Source: BP-133 sp040756995
Lineage (GTDB): Bacteria > Actinomycetota > Acidimicrobiia > IMCC26256 > BP-133
Direction of reading: 5' to 3'
NCBI GenBank assembly: GCA_040756995.1
Contig: JBFLYK010000014.1
Location: forward strand, 62,001 to 126,000
Length of the DNA stretch: 64,000 bases
The notes beneath the pieces were generated by a model, which was given only the letters and a program-made list of their open reading frames with translations, was not told the origin of the DNA and searched no databases. A program made the position numbers and the translations under genes. Positions 46,735 through 53,001 of the stretch are shown here, piece by piece; position 1 is the first letter of the stretch, and each line of letters starts with the position of its first letter.

Positions 46735-46749
46735 CTGGTTTGCTCGTTG

Positions 46750-46821
46750 GCCGTGATCGTTCAGTGGTCAGGACGCCGGGCCCTCAACCCGGAAACCGGG
46801 GTTCGACTCCCCGTCGCGGTA
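46750..46821 (+). tRNA. tRNA-Glu(CTC) with C33
   Basis: Acceptor GCCGTGA/TCGCGGT (G-T at the first pair), D stem GTTC/GGAC, anticodon arm CCGGG-CCCTCAA-CCCGG, T arm CGGGG-TTCGACT-CCCCG, discriminator A. C at position 33. Confidence 0.8.
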
Positions 46822-46835
46822 CGCAGTCAGCACAG

Positions 46836-46906
46836 TGCCAGGTGGTCGAAGGGCAAGACGTCCGGCTGTTAACCGGAAGGTGGGGGTTCGAGCCCCTCCC
46901 TGGCAG
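46836..46906 (+). tRNA. tRNA-Asn(GTT)
   Basis: Acceptor TGCCAGG/CCTGGCA, D stem GTC/GAC, anticodon arm TCCGG-CTGTTAA-CCGGA, T loop TTCGAGC, discriminator G as expected for Asn. Canonical U33. Confidence 0.88.
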
Positions 46907-46911
46907 CGCAG

Positions 46912-46985
46912 CGCCCGGTGGCCGAGGATCGAGGCACTCGGTTGCAACCCGAGACACGGGGGTGAGAGTCCCTCCCGGGCGTCCA
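46912..46985 (+). tRNA. tRNA-Cys(GCA) with aberrant T loop
   Basis: Acceptor CGCCCGG/CCGGGCG, D stem GCC/GGC, anticodon arm CTCGG-TTGCAAC-CCGAG, discriminator T as expected for Cys, CCA encoded. The T loop is TGAGAGT, lacking the T54-T55-C56 pattern. Confidence 0.83.
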
Positions 46986-46998
46986 TTTGAGCAAGCAT

Positions 46999-47074
46999 GT
47001 GGTCGTCGTCCAACGGCAAAGGATCTCGGGGCGCCACCCCGGGGATGAGGGTTCGAGTCCCTCCGGCCACACCA
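46999..47074 (+). tRNA. tRNA-Gly(GCC) with C33
   Basis: Acceptor GTGGTCG/CGGCCAC, anticodon arm TCGGG-GCGCCAC-CCCGG, T arm GAGGG-TTCGAGT-CCCTC, discriminator A, CCA encoded. The loop has C at 33 and could be closed further by G-C pairing. It lies 42 bp before rtcB. Confidence 0.75.
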
Positions 47075-47115
47075 CAGCACCCGTCCGTGGGTAGCAAACA
47101 GAGAGGAGGTGACCA

Positions 47116-48300
47116 ATGCCCGAGACCATCAACCCGAAGCTCCTGTCCTGGGCCAGCGAGATCGACCCGGAGACGATCCGCCAGGCCGAGAAGACGGCCC
47201 GGCTGCCGATCGTGGAAGGCCATGTGGCCCTCATGCCCGACGCCCACGTCGGGATCGGGGCGACGGTCGGCTCGGTCATCCCCACCAAGGGCGCGGTGAT
47301 CCCCTCCGCCGTCGGTGTCGACATCGGCTGCGGCATGATCGCCGCCGAGCTCGACGTCACGGAGTCCCAGCTGCCCGACAATCTCGAGCCCCTGCTGCAC
47401 CGGATCGAGCGGGCCGTCCCCGCCGGAGTGGGGCAGGGCCACAGCGGGAAGCGGGGCGCGGCGTCGGAGGCTGCTGGCAAGGCGGCTGACCACTGGCTGG
47501 CCTCGCACCACCCGGCCACGGTCCTGTCGGCTGATCAGGCCCACAAGGCCGCCAGCCAGTTCGGATCGCTCGGCTCGGGGAACCACTTCTTCGAGCTGTG
47601 CGTCGACGAGCGGAGCCGGGTGTGGGTCGTGCTTCACTCCGGGAGCCGGGGCATCGGCAACCAGCTGGCCCAGGCGCACATCGCCAAGGCGAAGCGGCTG
47701 GCCAAGGAGGCCATGCTCTCCCTCGAGGATCCCGACCTGGCCTGGTTCGTCCAGGGCACGCCGGAGTTCGAGGCCTACGTGACCGACATGCTGTGGGCGC
47801 AGGACTACGCCATGGCCAACCGGTCCCAGATGATGGAGGCGGCGATCCGTGAGGTGCTGTCGTTCCTCGGGACGGGAGCGGTGACGCGCACGGTCAACTG
47901 CCATCACAACTTCAGCCAGCGTGAGGTTCACGACGGGCAGGAGCTGTGGATCACGCGGAAGGGCGCCATCCAGGCGGACACCGGCGACCTCGGTGTCATC
48001 CCCGGCTCCATGGGCACCCGCAGCTACATCGTGCGGGGCAAGGGCAGCGCCGCCAGCTGGAAGTCGTGCTCGCACGGCGCCGGCCGGCGGCACAGCCGGA
48101 CCAAGGCCCGCAAGCTCTACACGCCGGCCGACCTCGCCGAGCAGATGCAGGGCAAGACGTGGCTGAAGGGCCGGGCCGCGGCCCTGGTGGACGAGATCCC
48201 GACCGCCTACAAGGACATCGATCAGGTCATGGCCGACCAGTCCGACCTGGTCGAAGTCCTCCACACGCTGCACCAGGTCCTCAACTACAAGGGGACCTGA
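47116..48300 (+). CDS. rtcB: RtcB 3'-phosphate RNA ligase
   Basis: 394 residues, bacterial RtcB length. Metal/guanylate-site motifs: LMPDAHVGIGATVGSVIP, GVDIGCGMIAAEL, SLGSGNHFFELC, VLHSGSRGIGNQLA, the guanylated His in SCSHGAGRRHSR, and the C-terminal TAYKDIDQVMADQSDLVEVL. RtcB joins 2',3'-cyclic phosphate or 3'-phosphate RNA to 5'-OH ends using GTP and Mn, and so repairs RNase-cleaved tRNA. AGAGGAGGTGA upstream is a near-perfect ribosome site. It is embedded between tRNA genes on the same strand; Archease is not in the window. Confidence 0.96.
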   Translation: MPETINPKLLSWASEIDPETIRQAEKTARLPIVEGHVALMPDAHVGIGATVGSVIPTKGAVIPSAVGVDIGCGMIAAELDVTESQLPDNLEPLLHRIERAVPAGVGQGHSGKRGAASEAAGKAADHWLASHHPATVLSADQAHKAASQFGSLGSGNHFFELCVDERSRVWVVLHSGSRGIGNQLAQAHIAKAKRLAKEAMLSLEDPDLAWFVQGTPEFEAYVTDMLWAQDYAMANRSQMMEAAIREVLSFLGTGAVTRTVNCHHNFSQREVHDGQELWITRKGAIQADTGDLGVIPGSMGTRSYIVRGKGSAASWKSCSHGAGRRHSRTKARKLYTPADLAEQMQGKTWLKGRAAALVDEIPTAYKDIDQVMADQSDLVEVLHTLHQVLNYKGT

Positions 48301-48316
48301 GCGCAGCCTGACGAAG

Positions 48317-48346
48317 GGTCCCGCCCGGACCGGGCCGGGCGGGACC
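48317..48346 (+). terminator. Strong hairpin after rtcB
   Basis: GGTCCCGCCCG pairs perfectly with CGGGCGGGACC (11 bp) around an 8-nt loop, 16 bp after the rtcB stop. No T-run follows, so it may end transcription, stabilise the mRNA end, or be a processing site. Confidence 0.55.
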
Positions 48347-48353
48347 AGCGCAA

Positions 48354-48395
48354 CTGGCGTTCGTTTACCGGGATATAGCGGAAAACGAACGCCAG
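48354..48395 (+). other. Long hairpin with a third copy of one arm nearby
   Basis: CTGGCGTTCGTTT pairs perfectly with AAACGAACGCCAG (13 bp); an A/A mismatch and CCG/CGG close a loop GGATATAG. AAACGAACGCC recurs at 48415-48425, giving the 5' arm a second possible partner. It lies between rtcB and the tRNA-Thr gene. Confidence 0.65.
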
Positions 48396-48441
48396 AACGG
48401 GGGGTGCGTGCCGCAAACGAACGCCGGTGTTGGCCGGCCTT

Positions 48442-48514
48442 GCCGGCGAGGTCCTGAAGGGAGGACGCTCGGCCCGTACCCGAGAGGAAGCCGGTTCGAT
48501 CCCGGCCGCCGGCT
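48442..48514 (+). tRNA. tRNA-Thr(CGT) with C33
   Basis: Acceptor GCCGGCG/CGCCGGC, D stem GTCC/GGAC, anticodon arm CTCGG-CCCGTAC-CCGAG, T arm GCCGG-TTCGATC-CCGGC, discriminator T. Position 33 is C. Confidence 0.83.
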
Positions 48515-48525
48515 CTCAAGCTTTA

Positions 48526-48544
48526 CCTGCCTCCGCGAGGCAGG
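48526..48544 (+). other. Short hairpin
   Basis: CCTGCCTC-CGC-GAGGCAGG, 8 bp with a 3-nt loop, between the tRNA-Thr gene and the structured RNA at 48548. Confidence 0.5.
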
Positions 48545-48547
48545 GGT

Positions 48548-48638
48548 TGCTCGCCCGCGGCGCAGATCGGGGTTCCTTCGCTCTTCCAAAGCGAGCCCGA
48601 TGGGGCACCCCCTCGATCGCCGAGTTCCCGGGCGAGCA
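48548..48638 (+). ncRNA. Rod-like structured RNA with a tRNA-like anticodon arm
   Basis: TGCTCGCCCG (48548-48557) pairs perfectly with CGGGCGAGCA (48629-48638). Inside are CGGCG/CGCCG, ATCGGG/CCCGAT and TCGCT-CTTCCAA-AGCGA, with a side hairpin GGGG-CAC-CCCC. The last arm has U33 and a TCC (Gly) anticodon, but there is no T loop and no normal D arm. It could be a degenerate tRNA or a small RNA of the Ro60/RtcB locus; the family is unknown. Confidence 0.5.
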
Positions 48639-48642
48639 CAAC

Positions 48643-48714
48643 GGTCCCGAAGCTCTGATGGTGGAGCGGCCGGTTGAAACCCGGCAGGGGGAGGTTCGAA
48701 CACTCCCGGGACCA
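48643..48714 (+). tRNA. tRNA-Phe(GAA)
   Basis: Acceptor GGTCCCG/CGGGACC, D stem GCTC/GAGC, anticodon arm GCCGG-TTGAAAC-CCGGC, T loop TTCGAAC with one mismatched closing pair, discriminator A. Canonical U33. Confidence 0.85.
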
Positions 48715-48723
48715 CCGGTCTCC

Positions 48724-48774
48724 GGACCCTGAGCGGATTACCCACAGTAAGCGTGGGTTTTCCGCTCAGGGTCC
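48724..48774 (+). other. 51-nt hairpin with tandem U-U internal loop
   Basis: GGACCCTGAGCGG pairs perfectly with CCGCTCAGGGTCC (13 bp). ATTA faces TTTT (A-T, T-T, T-T, A-T), then CCCAC/GTGGG closes a 7-nt loop AGTAAGC. No T-run follows. A discrete small RNA, processing signal or transcription-pausing element are all possible. Confidence 0.6.
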
Positions 48775-48785
48775 CCGCAGACCTG

Positions 48786-48857
48786 CGACGCGTGGCGCAA
48801 CGGCAGCGCACCTGCGCGACAGGCAGGGGGCTGGAGGTTCGACTCCTCCCGCGTCGA
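48786..48857 (+). tRNA. tRNA-Val(GAC) with C33
   Basis: Acceptor CGACGCG/CGCGTCG, D stem GCGC/GCGC, anticodon arm CCTGC-GCGACAG-GCAGG, T arm GGAGG-TTCGACT-CCTCC, discriminator A. Position 33 is C. Confidence 0.83.
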
Positions 48858-48866
48858 CGTACTTCA

Positions 48867-48939
48867 GGGGCAGGAGCCAGACGGTGACGGCACCGCGCTG
48901 ATAACGCGGGATGACGTGGTTCAACTCCACGCTGCCCTA
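48867..48939 (+). tRNA. tRNA-Ile(GAT)
   Basis: Acceptor GGGGCAG/CTGCCCT (G-T first pair), D stem GCC/GGC, anticodon arm CCGCG-CTGATAA-CGCGG, T arm CGTGG-TTCAACT-CCACG, discriminator A. Canonical U33. Confidence 0.86.
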
Positions 48940-48944
48940 CGAAG

Positions 48945-49016
48945 CGACGAGTAGGTCAACGGCAGACCGCCCCCGTCACAGGGGGGAGGCTGGAGGTTCG
49001 ACTCCTCCCTCGTCGA
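48945..49016 (+). tRNA. tRNA-Val(CAC)
   Basis: Acceptor CGACGAG/CTCGTCG, D stem GGTC/GACC, anticodon arm CCCCC-GTCACAG-GGGGG, T arm GGAGG-TTCGACT-CCTCC, discriminator A. U33 present. It shares its T arm and most of its acceptor with tRNA-Val(GAC), so the two are probably related by duplication. Confidence 0.86.
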
Positions 49017-49018
49017 CT

Positions 49019-49095
49019 GTGACCGAAGCCAAAGCGTTCGAGGCGCCGGGATGTGGCCCCGGTCATAGCGGGTTCGAGTCCCGCCGGTCACCCCA
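49019..49095 (+). tRNA. tRNA-His(GTG)
   Basis: Acceptor GTGACCG/CGGTCAC, D stem GCC/GGC, anticodon arm CCGGG-ATGTGGC-CCCGG, T arm GCGGG-TTCGAGT-CCCGC, discriminator C as expected for His, CCA encoded. The base before the acceptor is T, so no G(-1) is encoded. Two bases separate it from the previous tRNA. Confidence 0.85.
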
Positions 49096-49117
49096 ATCTG
49101 CCCAGGGCACGGAGCGG

Positions 49118-49188
49118 AGCGGGTGGTCTGGGACCGGCCGGGCCTCATACGCCTGACCAGGCGGGTTCGATTCCCGCACCCGCCACCA
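49118..49188 (+). tRNA. tRNA-Met(CAT) with a minimal D loop
   Basis: Acceptor AGCGGGT/ACCCGCC with an unpaired A1-C72, anticodon arm CGGGC-CTCATAC-GCCTG, T arm GCGGG-TTCGATT-CCCGC, discriminator A, CCA encoded. The D arm GGTC-TGG-GACC has only a 3-nt loop. The mismatched first pair is initiator-like but reversed from the usual C1-A72, and Ile with lysidine-modified CAT is also possible. Confidence 0.72.
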
Positions 49189-49216
49189 AAGAAGGCATTG
49201 CCAGCAAAGAGATCGT

Positions 49217-49293
49217 GGGCCGGTAGCGCAATCCGGTAGCGCAGCTCCCCTGCAAGGAGACGGTTGCGGGTTCGACTCCCGCTCGGTCCACCA
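49217..49293 (+). tRNA. tRNA-Ala(TGC) with C33
   Basis: Acceptor GGGCCGG/TCGGTCC retains the G3-U70 wobble that identifies alanine tRNA. D stem GCGC/GCGC, anticodon stem CTCC/GGAG plus one G-A mismatch, loop CCTGCAA, T arm GCGGG-TTCGACT-CCCGC, discriminator A, CCA encoded. Position 33 is C. Identity is conserved despite the odd loop, so it is not simply decayed. Confidence 0.85.
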
Positions 49294-49294
49294 C

Positions 49295-49368
49295 GCCGAC
49301 GTAGCCCAACTGGTAGAGGCGACGCCCTCAGAAGGCGTTCAGTGCGGGTTCGAATCCCTCCGTCGGTA
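49295..49368 (+). tRNA. tRNA-Leu(CAG) with a class I variable loop
   Basis: Acceptor GCCGACG/CGTCGGT (G-T first pair), D stem GCC/GGC, anticodon arm ACGCC-CTCAGAA-GGCGT, T loop TTCGAAT with one mismatch in the stem, discriminator A. The variable loop is 5 nt (TCAGT), whereas bacterial leucine tRNAs normally have a long variable arm. Confidence 0.8.
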
Positions 49369-49388
49369 CTCACGTCCGTCCAGACCAA

Positions 49389-49463
49389 TGCGGGGTGGTG
49401 GAACTGGCACCACGCCTGGCTCTGAACCAGGAGGTCGGGGTTCGAACCCTCGCCTCGCAGCCA
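49389..49463 (+). tRNA. tRNA-Gln(CTG)
   Basis: Acceptor TGCGGGG/CCTCGCA, D stem GTGG/CCAC, anticodon arm CCTGG-CTCTGAA-CCAGG, T arm CGGGG-TTCGAAC-CCTCG, discriminator G, CCA encoded. Canonical U33. A potential substrate of the GlnRS encoded 6 kb upstream. Confidence 0.87.
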
Positions 49464-49492
49464 GTTTCCGATGCGGTTGTCAAACCAAGACT

Positions 49493-49597
49493 GCGGGTCC
49501 GGTCAGCTGCGCAGGACGGGATTTCTTCTGGTAACGGCCTGCGGGCCTGCCGTTCGAGTCGGCGCACGCCCGTCCGCCGTGTCCACTGACCGGCCGC
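49493..49597 (+). ncRNA. Candidate bacterial Y RNA (YrlA-like)
   Basis: It ends 34 bp before the Ro60 start. The outer stem GCGG-(GT bulge)-CCGGTCAG pairs with CTGACCGG-CCGC. Inside, GGACGGG/CCCGTCC acts as an acceptor-like stem closing a tRNA-like module: a D-loop-like CTTCTGGTAACGG and a T arm TGCCG-TTCGAGT-CGGCG. Bacterial Y RNAs have exactly these two parts, a Ro-binding end stem with a bulge and a tRNA mimic, and are usually encoded next to the Ro gene. AACGGC/GCCGTT can pair as an alternative. Not verified by a covariance search. Confidence 0.6.
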
Positions 49598-49630
49598 TGT
49601 GAACGACGCAAGGGGAGAGGTGAAGGGACG

Positions 49631-51129
49631 ATGACCAAGTTCTCGGGCACCGGCAAGCGTCCGGTGCGGGCGAACGTCACGGCCGCGGTGCGGACGACGC
49701 GCCGGCGCATCGCCACGCACGAGGGCGGCCGAGCCTACGAGCGGGAGCCGGAGGCGGAGCTCTTCCTGCTGGCCGCCACCAACATGGTCGGTGAGGACAC
49801 GTTCTACGAGCGGGCCGCCGACCGCGACGCCCGCTTCGTCGACCTCATCCACCGCGTCACGGCGACCAACGCCGCCTTCATCGCCGGCGACGGTGAGGAC
49901 AAGATCGGTTTCGCCCAGTACCTGCGCCAGTACATGGGCATGCGCTCGGCGGCGGTCGTCATGGCCGCCGAGTACGTCGCCGCCGGTGGTGCCAACGGCC
50001 GGTCGGTCATCGCCCGCGCCCTGCAGCGGGCCGACGAGCCGGCCGAGCTCATCGGGTACTGGATGGCCATGTACGGCCGCAACCTGCCCATGCCGGTCAA
50101 GCGCGGCGTGGCCGACGCCGTCCGCCGGCTCTACACCGAGCGGGCCGCCCTCCGCTACGACGGCCTGTCCCGCTCGATCCGGATGGCCGACGTCATCGAG
50201 CTGACCCACCCGTCCCCCAAGGACGCCCGCCAGTCGGCGCCGAGCTCGAGGCCGTCCCGGCCGACGAGCGGCGGGCGGTCGTGCGTGCCCGTGGCCCGCA
50301 GGCCCTGGCCGACGCCGGCTTCTCCTGGGAGCGGCTGTCGGGCTGGCTGCCGGGCGGCCTCGACGCCGAGGCCTGGGAGGCGGTCATCCCGTCGATGGGC
50401 GTCATGGCGCTCGTCCGCAACCTGCGGAACTTCGACCGGGCCGGCATCAGCGACGACGCCGTCGGCGCCGTCATCGCCAAGCTCACCGATCCGGTCCAGG
50501 TGGCCACGGCCCGCCTGTTCCCGTACCAGGTGTGGGCCGGTTACGCCCACGCCCCGTCCGACGACTGGAAGCGGGCACTGGGCCGGACGCTCGAACTGAC
50601 CGTCGCCAACATCCCGGCGCTCGACGGCACGCTGATCGTCATCGACACCTCCGGTTCGATGCAGGCGCCGGTCTCCAACCGGTCCCGGCTGCAGCGCGTC
50701 GAGGTGGCCGCCGTCATGGCCATGGCCACGGCCCGCCGGGCCGGCGACGTCGATGTCGTCATCTACGGCGAGCACAGCGCCCGTCTGGGCAACGTCGCCG
50801 GCCGTTCGGTGCTCGCTGGCGTCGAGCACGTGGTCGGCCTGGTCGGCGCCGTGGGCCACGCCACCTGCGGGCACACCGCCATCGCCCGCCACTTCGACCC
50901 GAAGCGGCACCGGCGGGTGGTGCTCTTCACCGACGACCAGCAGCACGACTCCGGTTCCGTGAGCCTCGACCACGTCCCGCTGATCTACACCTTCAACCTG
51001 GCCGGCTACCGCCCGTCGGCCCTCCCGGCCGGGCAGCGGGGCCGCTACACGCTCGGCGGGTTCACCGACGCCACCTTCGAGGCGATCCGGATCGTGGAGA
51101 GCGGCGGTAACGCCGGATGGCCGTTCTGA
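49631..51129 (+). pseudogene. rsr: Ro60 (TROVE-VWA) gene broken by an internal out-of-frame deletion
   Basis: ATG 49631 has GGGGAGAGG upstream. Residues 1-196 are a typical TROVE domain (AELFLLAATNMVGEDTFYER, GYWMAMYGRNLPMPVKRGVA, DAVRRLYTERAALRYDG). After THPSPKDARQSA, near 50235, the homology jumps about 40 residues and continues in the -1 phase (ELEAVPADERRAVV, IPSMGVMALVRNLRNFDRAG). There a VWA domain with MIDAS LIVIDTSGSMQAP and FTDDQQHDSG runs to 51129. The first frame itself stops at 50599. Ro60 is a ring that binds Y RNA and misfolded RNAs. Either the protein is dead or it is made as two pieces; GTG 50281 could start the second. Confidence 0.8.
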
Positions 51130-51230
51130 CCGGCGGCCATCCGGCCTTCCCTGAGAGGCTCGCTCGCCAACACCGACTGGGCCTGGAAAGCTACCGACGC
51201 AATACGGCCCGTGTCGCGGAGGGAGGGCAT

Positions 51231-51530
51231 GTGAGCCGATATGTCTGCCCGATCGCCGTCATCCTGGCCATGGCGACGGTGTTCCGCTTCTACTTTCGGG
51301 AACGGTTGCTGCGAGCGCAGGGTCAGGCGTCGGAAGACCACCGTGAAGAACTCAAAGGAGTGTTGGCCGTCCATCTCGGGCAGGCGGCGGAGATCGCCAA
51401 CCGTCTCCACCAGTTCCTGCCCGACATGGACCCACCGGCGCGGCCTCGAGCGGAGGAGTCGATCCGGCGCCTCGTCAGAACCCTCGACACGCTGACCGTG
51501 ACGCTGCGAGACCCCGGACCGCCTCCGTGA
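51231..51530 (+). CDS. Small membrane-anchored protein
   Basis: 99 residues from GTG 51231, behind GGAGGGAGGG. One N-terminal membrane segment (YVCPIAVILAMATVFRFYF), then a charged, helical tail (EDHREELKGVLAVHLGQAAE, ESIRRLVRTLDTLTVTL). No family recognised. It follows the Ro60 gene by 100 bp on the same strand; a functional link is not shown. Confidence 0.6.
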   Translation: MSRYVCPIAVILAMATVFRFYFRERLLRAQGQASEDHREELKGVLAVHLGQAAEIANRLHQFLPDMDPPARPRAEESIRRLVRTLDTLTVTLRDPGPPP

Positions 51531-51536
51531 GGCCGC

Positions 51537-52889
51537 TCACTCCAGGACGGTGATCGACACCATCGGGTTGGCGGGCGGGTTGTTGCCAGTCGAGCCGGAG
51601 AACGGCTTGTTGGAGAAGTTGAAGACTCCGCCGTCCTCGGCGACCATCAGGTAGCCGTTGCCGTAGGGGACCATGCCCCGCATCGGCTTGTTGAGCATGA
51701 TGTTGCCCATCGAACCCTTGAAGACGGCCTTGAAGGCGAACACGCCGCCGTCGGTGGCCACCAGCCAGTAGCCCTCACCGTCGGGGTCGGGGACGATGGC
51801 CACCACCGGCTTGTTGAGCGTGATGGCACCCATCGAACCCTCGAACCGGGCATCGCCGAGGGCGAATACGCCACCGTCGGCTGCGGTCAGGTAGTAGCCC
51901 TTGCCGCTCGGGGTCGGCGACGAGTCGACGATGTCGCCGTTGAGCTTCAGGGTCGAGACGTCACCGATGTTCGGGTTGGCGTCGCCGAAGGCGAACATCC
52001 GGCCCTTGTTCGTGAAGATCCAGTAGCCGGCGCCGGTGGCCGTGCCCGACATGCTCACCGCCTTCTCCCCCGGCTTGAGGTCGGCGGTGGACAGGCTGCC
52101 GTAGAACACCGGCCCGAAGGCCGACACGGTGCCGCGGGAGTCGAGTGTCCAGTACCCGGTTCCGTGGGGCGCCGCCTCGATGTCGACGATCAGGTTGCCG
52201 GGCGACGACGGTTCCCCGAGCGTCGGTGCGTCACCGAAGTTGTAGACCTTGCCGTCGGAGCCGATGGCCCAGTAACCGACGACCTGGCTGGCGCTCACGG
52301 CCTTGCCGAGGCCGTCGTCGGGCGCCATGTCGGTGGCCGGGGCGGCGCTGAGGCTGCTGTCGCGGGGCGGCGCCACGCTCCGCAGAGCGGCCCACTGGAA
52401 CGACGCCGGCAGGCCCAGGCAATTCGCCGGGACGCTGGCCAGGTAGAGGCGGTTCACGCCGTCGAAGCTGCCGACGGCGCTCGGGCAGGGGATCGGGTCC
52501 TTGCCCGGCGGGAAGACGACGACTTCGCCGAAGCCGTTGGCGCCCCGCTTCAGTTGCACGAGGTAGTCGGGCGGGGAGTCCTGGCGGACGCCGATGGCCC
52601 AGCGCACGAAGTCGCTGGGAGCGTTGCCGGTGAGGTCGTCGCCCTTGGCCAACTTCATCGTCAGGCTGATGAAGTCGTTCTGGTGGCGGACGCTGGCCGC
52701 CACGATGTCAGCCTTCGGTTCTCCCGCCGTGGTGCCGCCGCGTACGGTGTCGCCCGACGGGTCGGTGATCGACACGCTCGAATCGGCCACCGCGGCGCCG
52801 GCCTGGCCGGCGGTGACCAACGGAGCGGCGGCGAGTGCGACGAGCGCAGCCAGCACGCCGGAGGCGCGCCGGAAGGGAGCTGCAGGCAT
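51537..52889 (-). CDS. Secreted protein with GYW-DGGVF repeats
   Basis: 450 residues; GGAGG lies 6 bp before ATG 52889. Signal peptide SGVLAALVALAAAPLVTAGQ. Residues 35-190 form a beta domain (VSITDPSGDTVRGG, DFISLTMKLAKGDDLTG). Six or more ~40-residue repeats of the form GYW...DG.VF.FGDA.F.GS..... follow (for example GYWLVATDGGVFAF, GKGYYLTAADGGVFALGDAR), probably a beta-propeller. Such repeats are frequent in surface proteins of Acidimicrobiia. Ligand unknown. Confidence 0.85.
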   Translation of the reverse strand: MPAAPFRRASGVLAALVALAAAPLVTAGQAGAAVADSSVSITDPSGDTVRGGTTAGEPKADIVAASVRHQNDFISLTMKLAKGDDLTGNAPSDFVRWAIGVRQDSPPDYLVQLKRGANGFGEVVVFPPGKDPIPCPSAVGSFDGVNRLYLASVPANCLGLPASFQWAALRSVAPPRDSSLSAAPATDMAPDDGLGKAVSASQVVGYWAIGSDGKVYNFGDAPTLGEPSSPGNLIVDIEAAPHGTGYWTLDSRGTVSAFGPVFYGSLSTADLKPGEKAVSMSGTATGAGYWIFTNKGRMFAFGDANPNIGDVSTLKLNGDIVDSSPTPSGKGYYLTAADGGVFALGDARFEGSMGAITLNKPVVAIVPDPDGEGYWLVATDGGVFAFKAVFKGSMGNIMLNKPMRGMVPYGNGYLMVAEDGGVFNFSNKPFSGSTGNNPPANPMVSITVLE

Positions 52890-53001
52890 GCGAAACCTCC
52901 AGAAACGCTCGGGCCCGAGCGACGTTGCTCGGGCGCGGGCCGGGGGGCCGCGAAGGGGTATACCGGTTCGGCTCCGCCCTTAACCCCCGAGAACCGGACA
53001 A

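Noticed and set aside
46768..48519. 583-codon minus-strand frame across tRNAs and rtcB
   Set aside because: Antisense to several tRNA genes and rtcB; its length only reflects GC bias.
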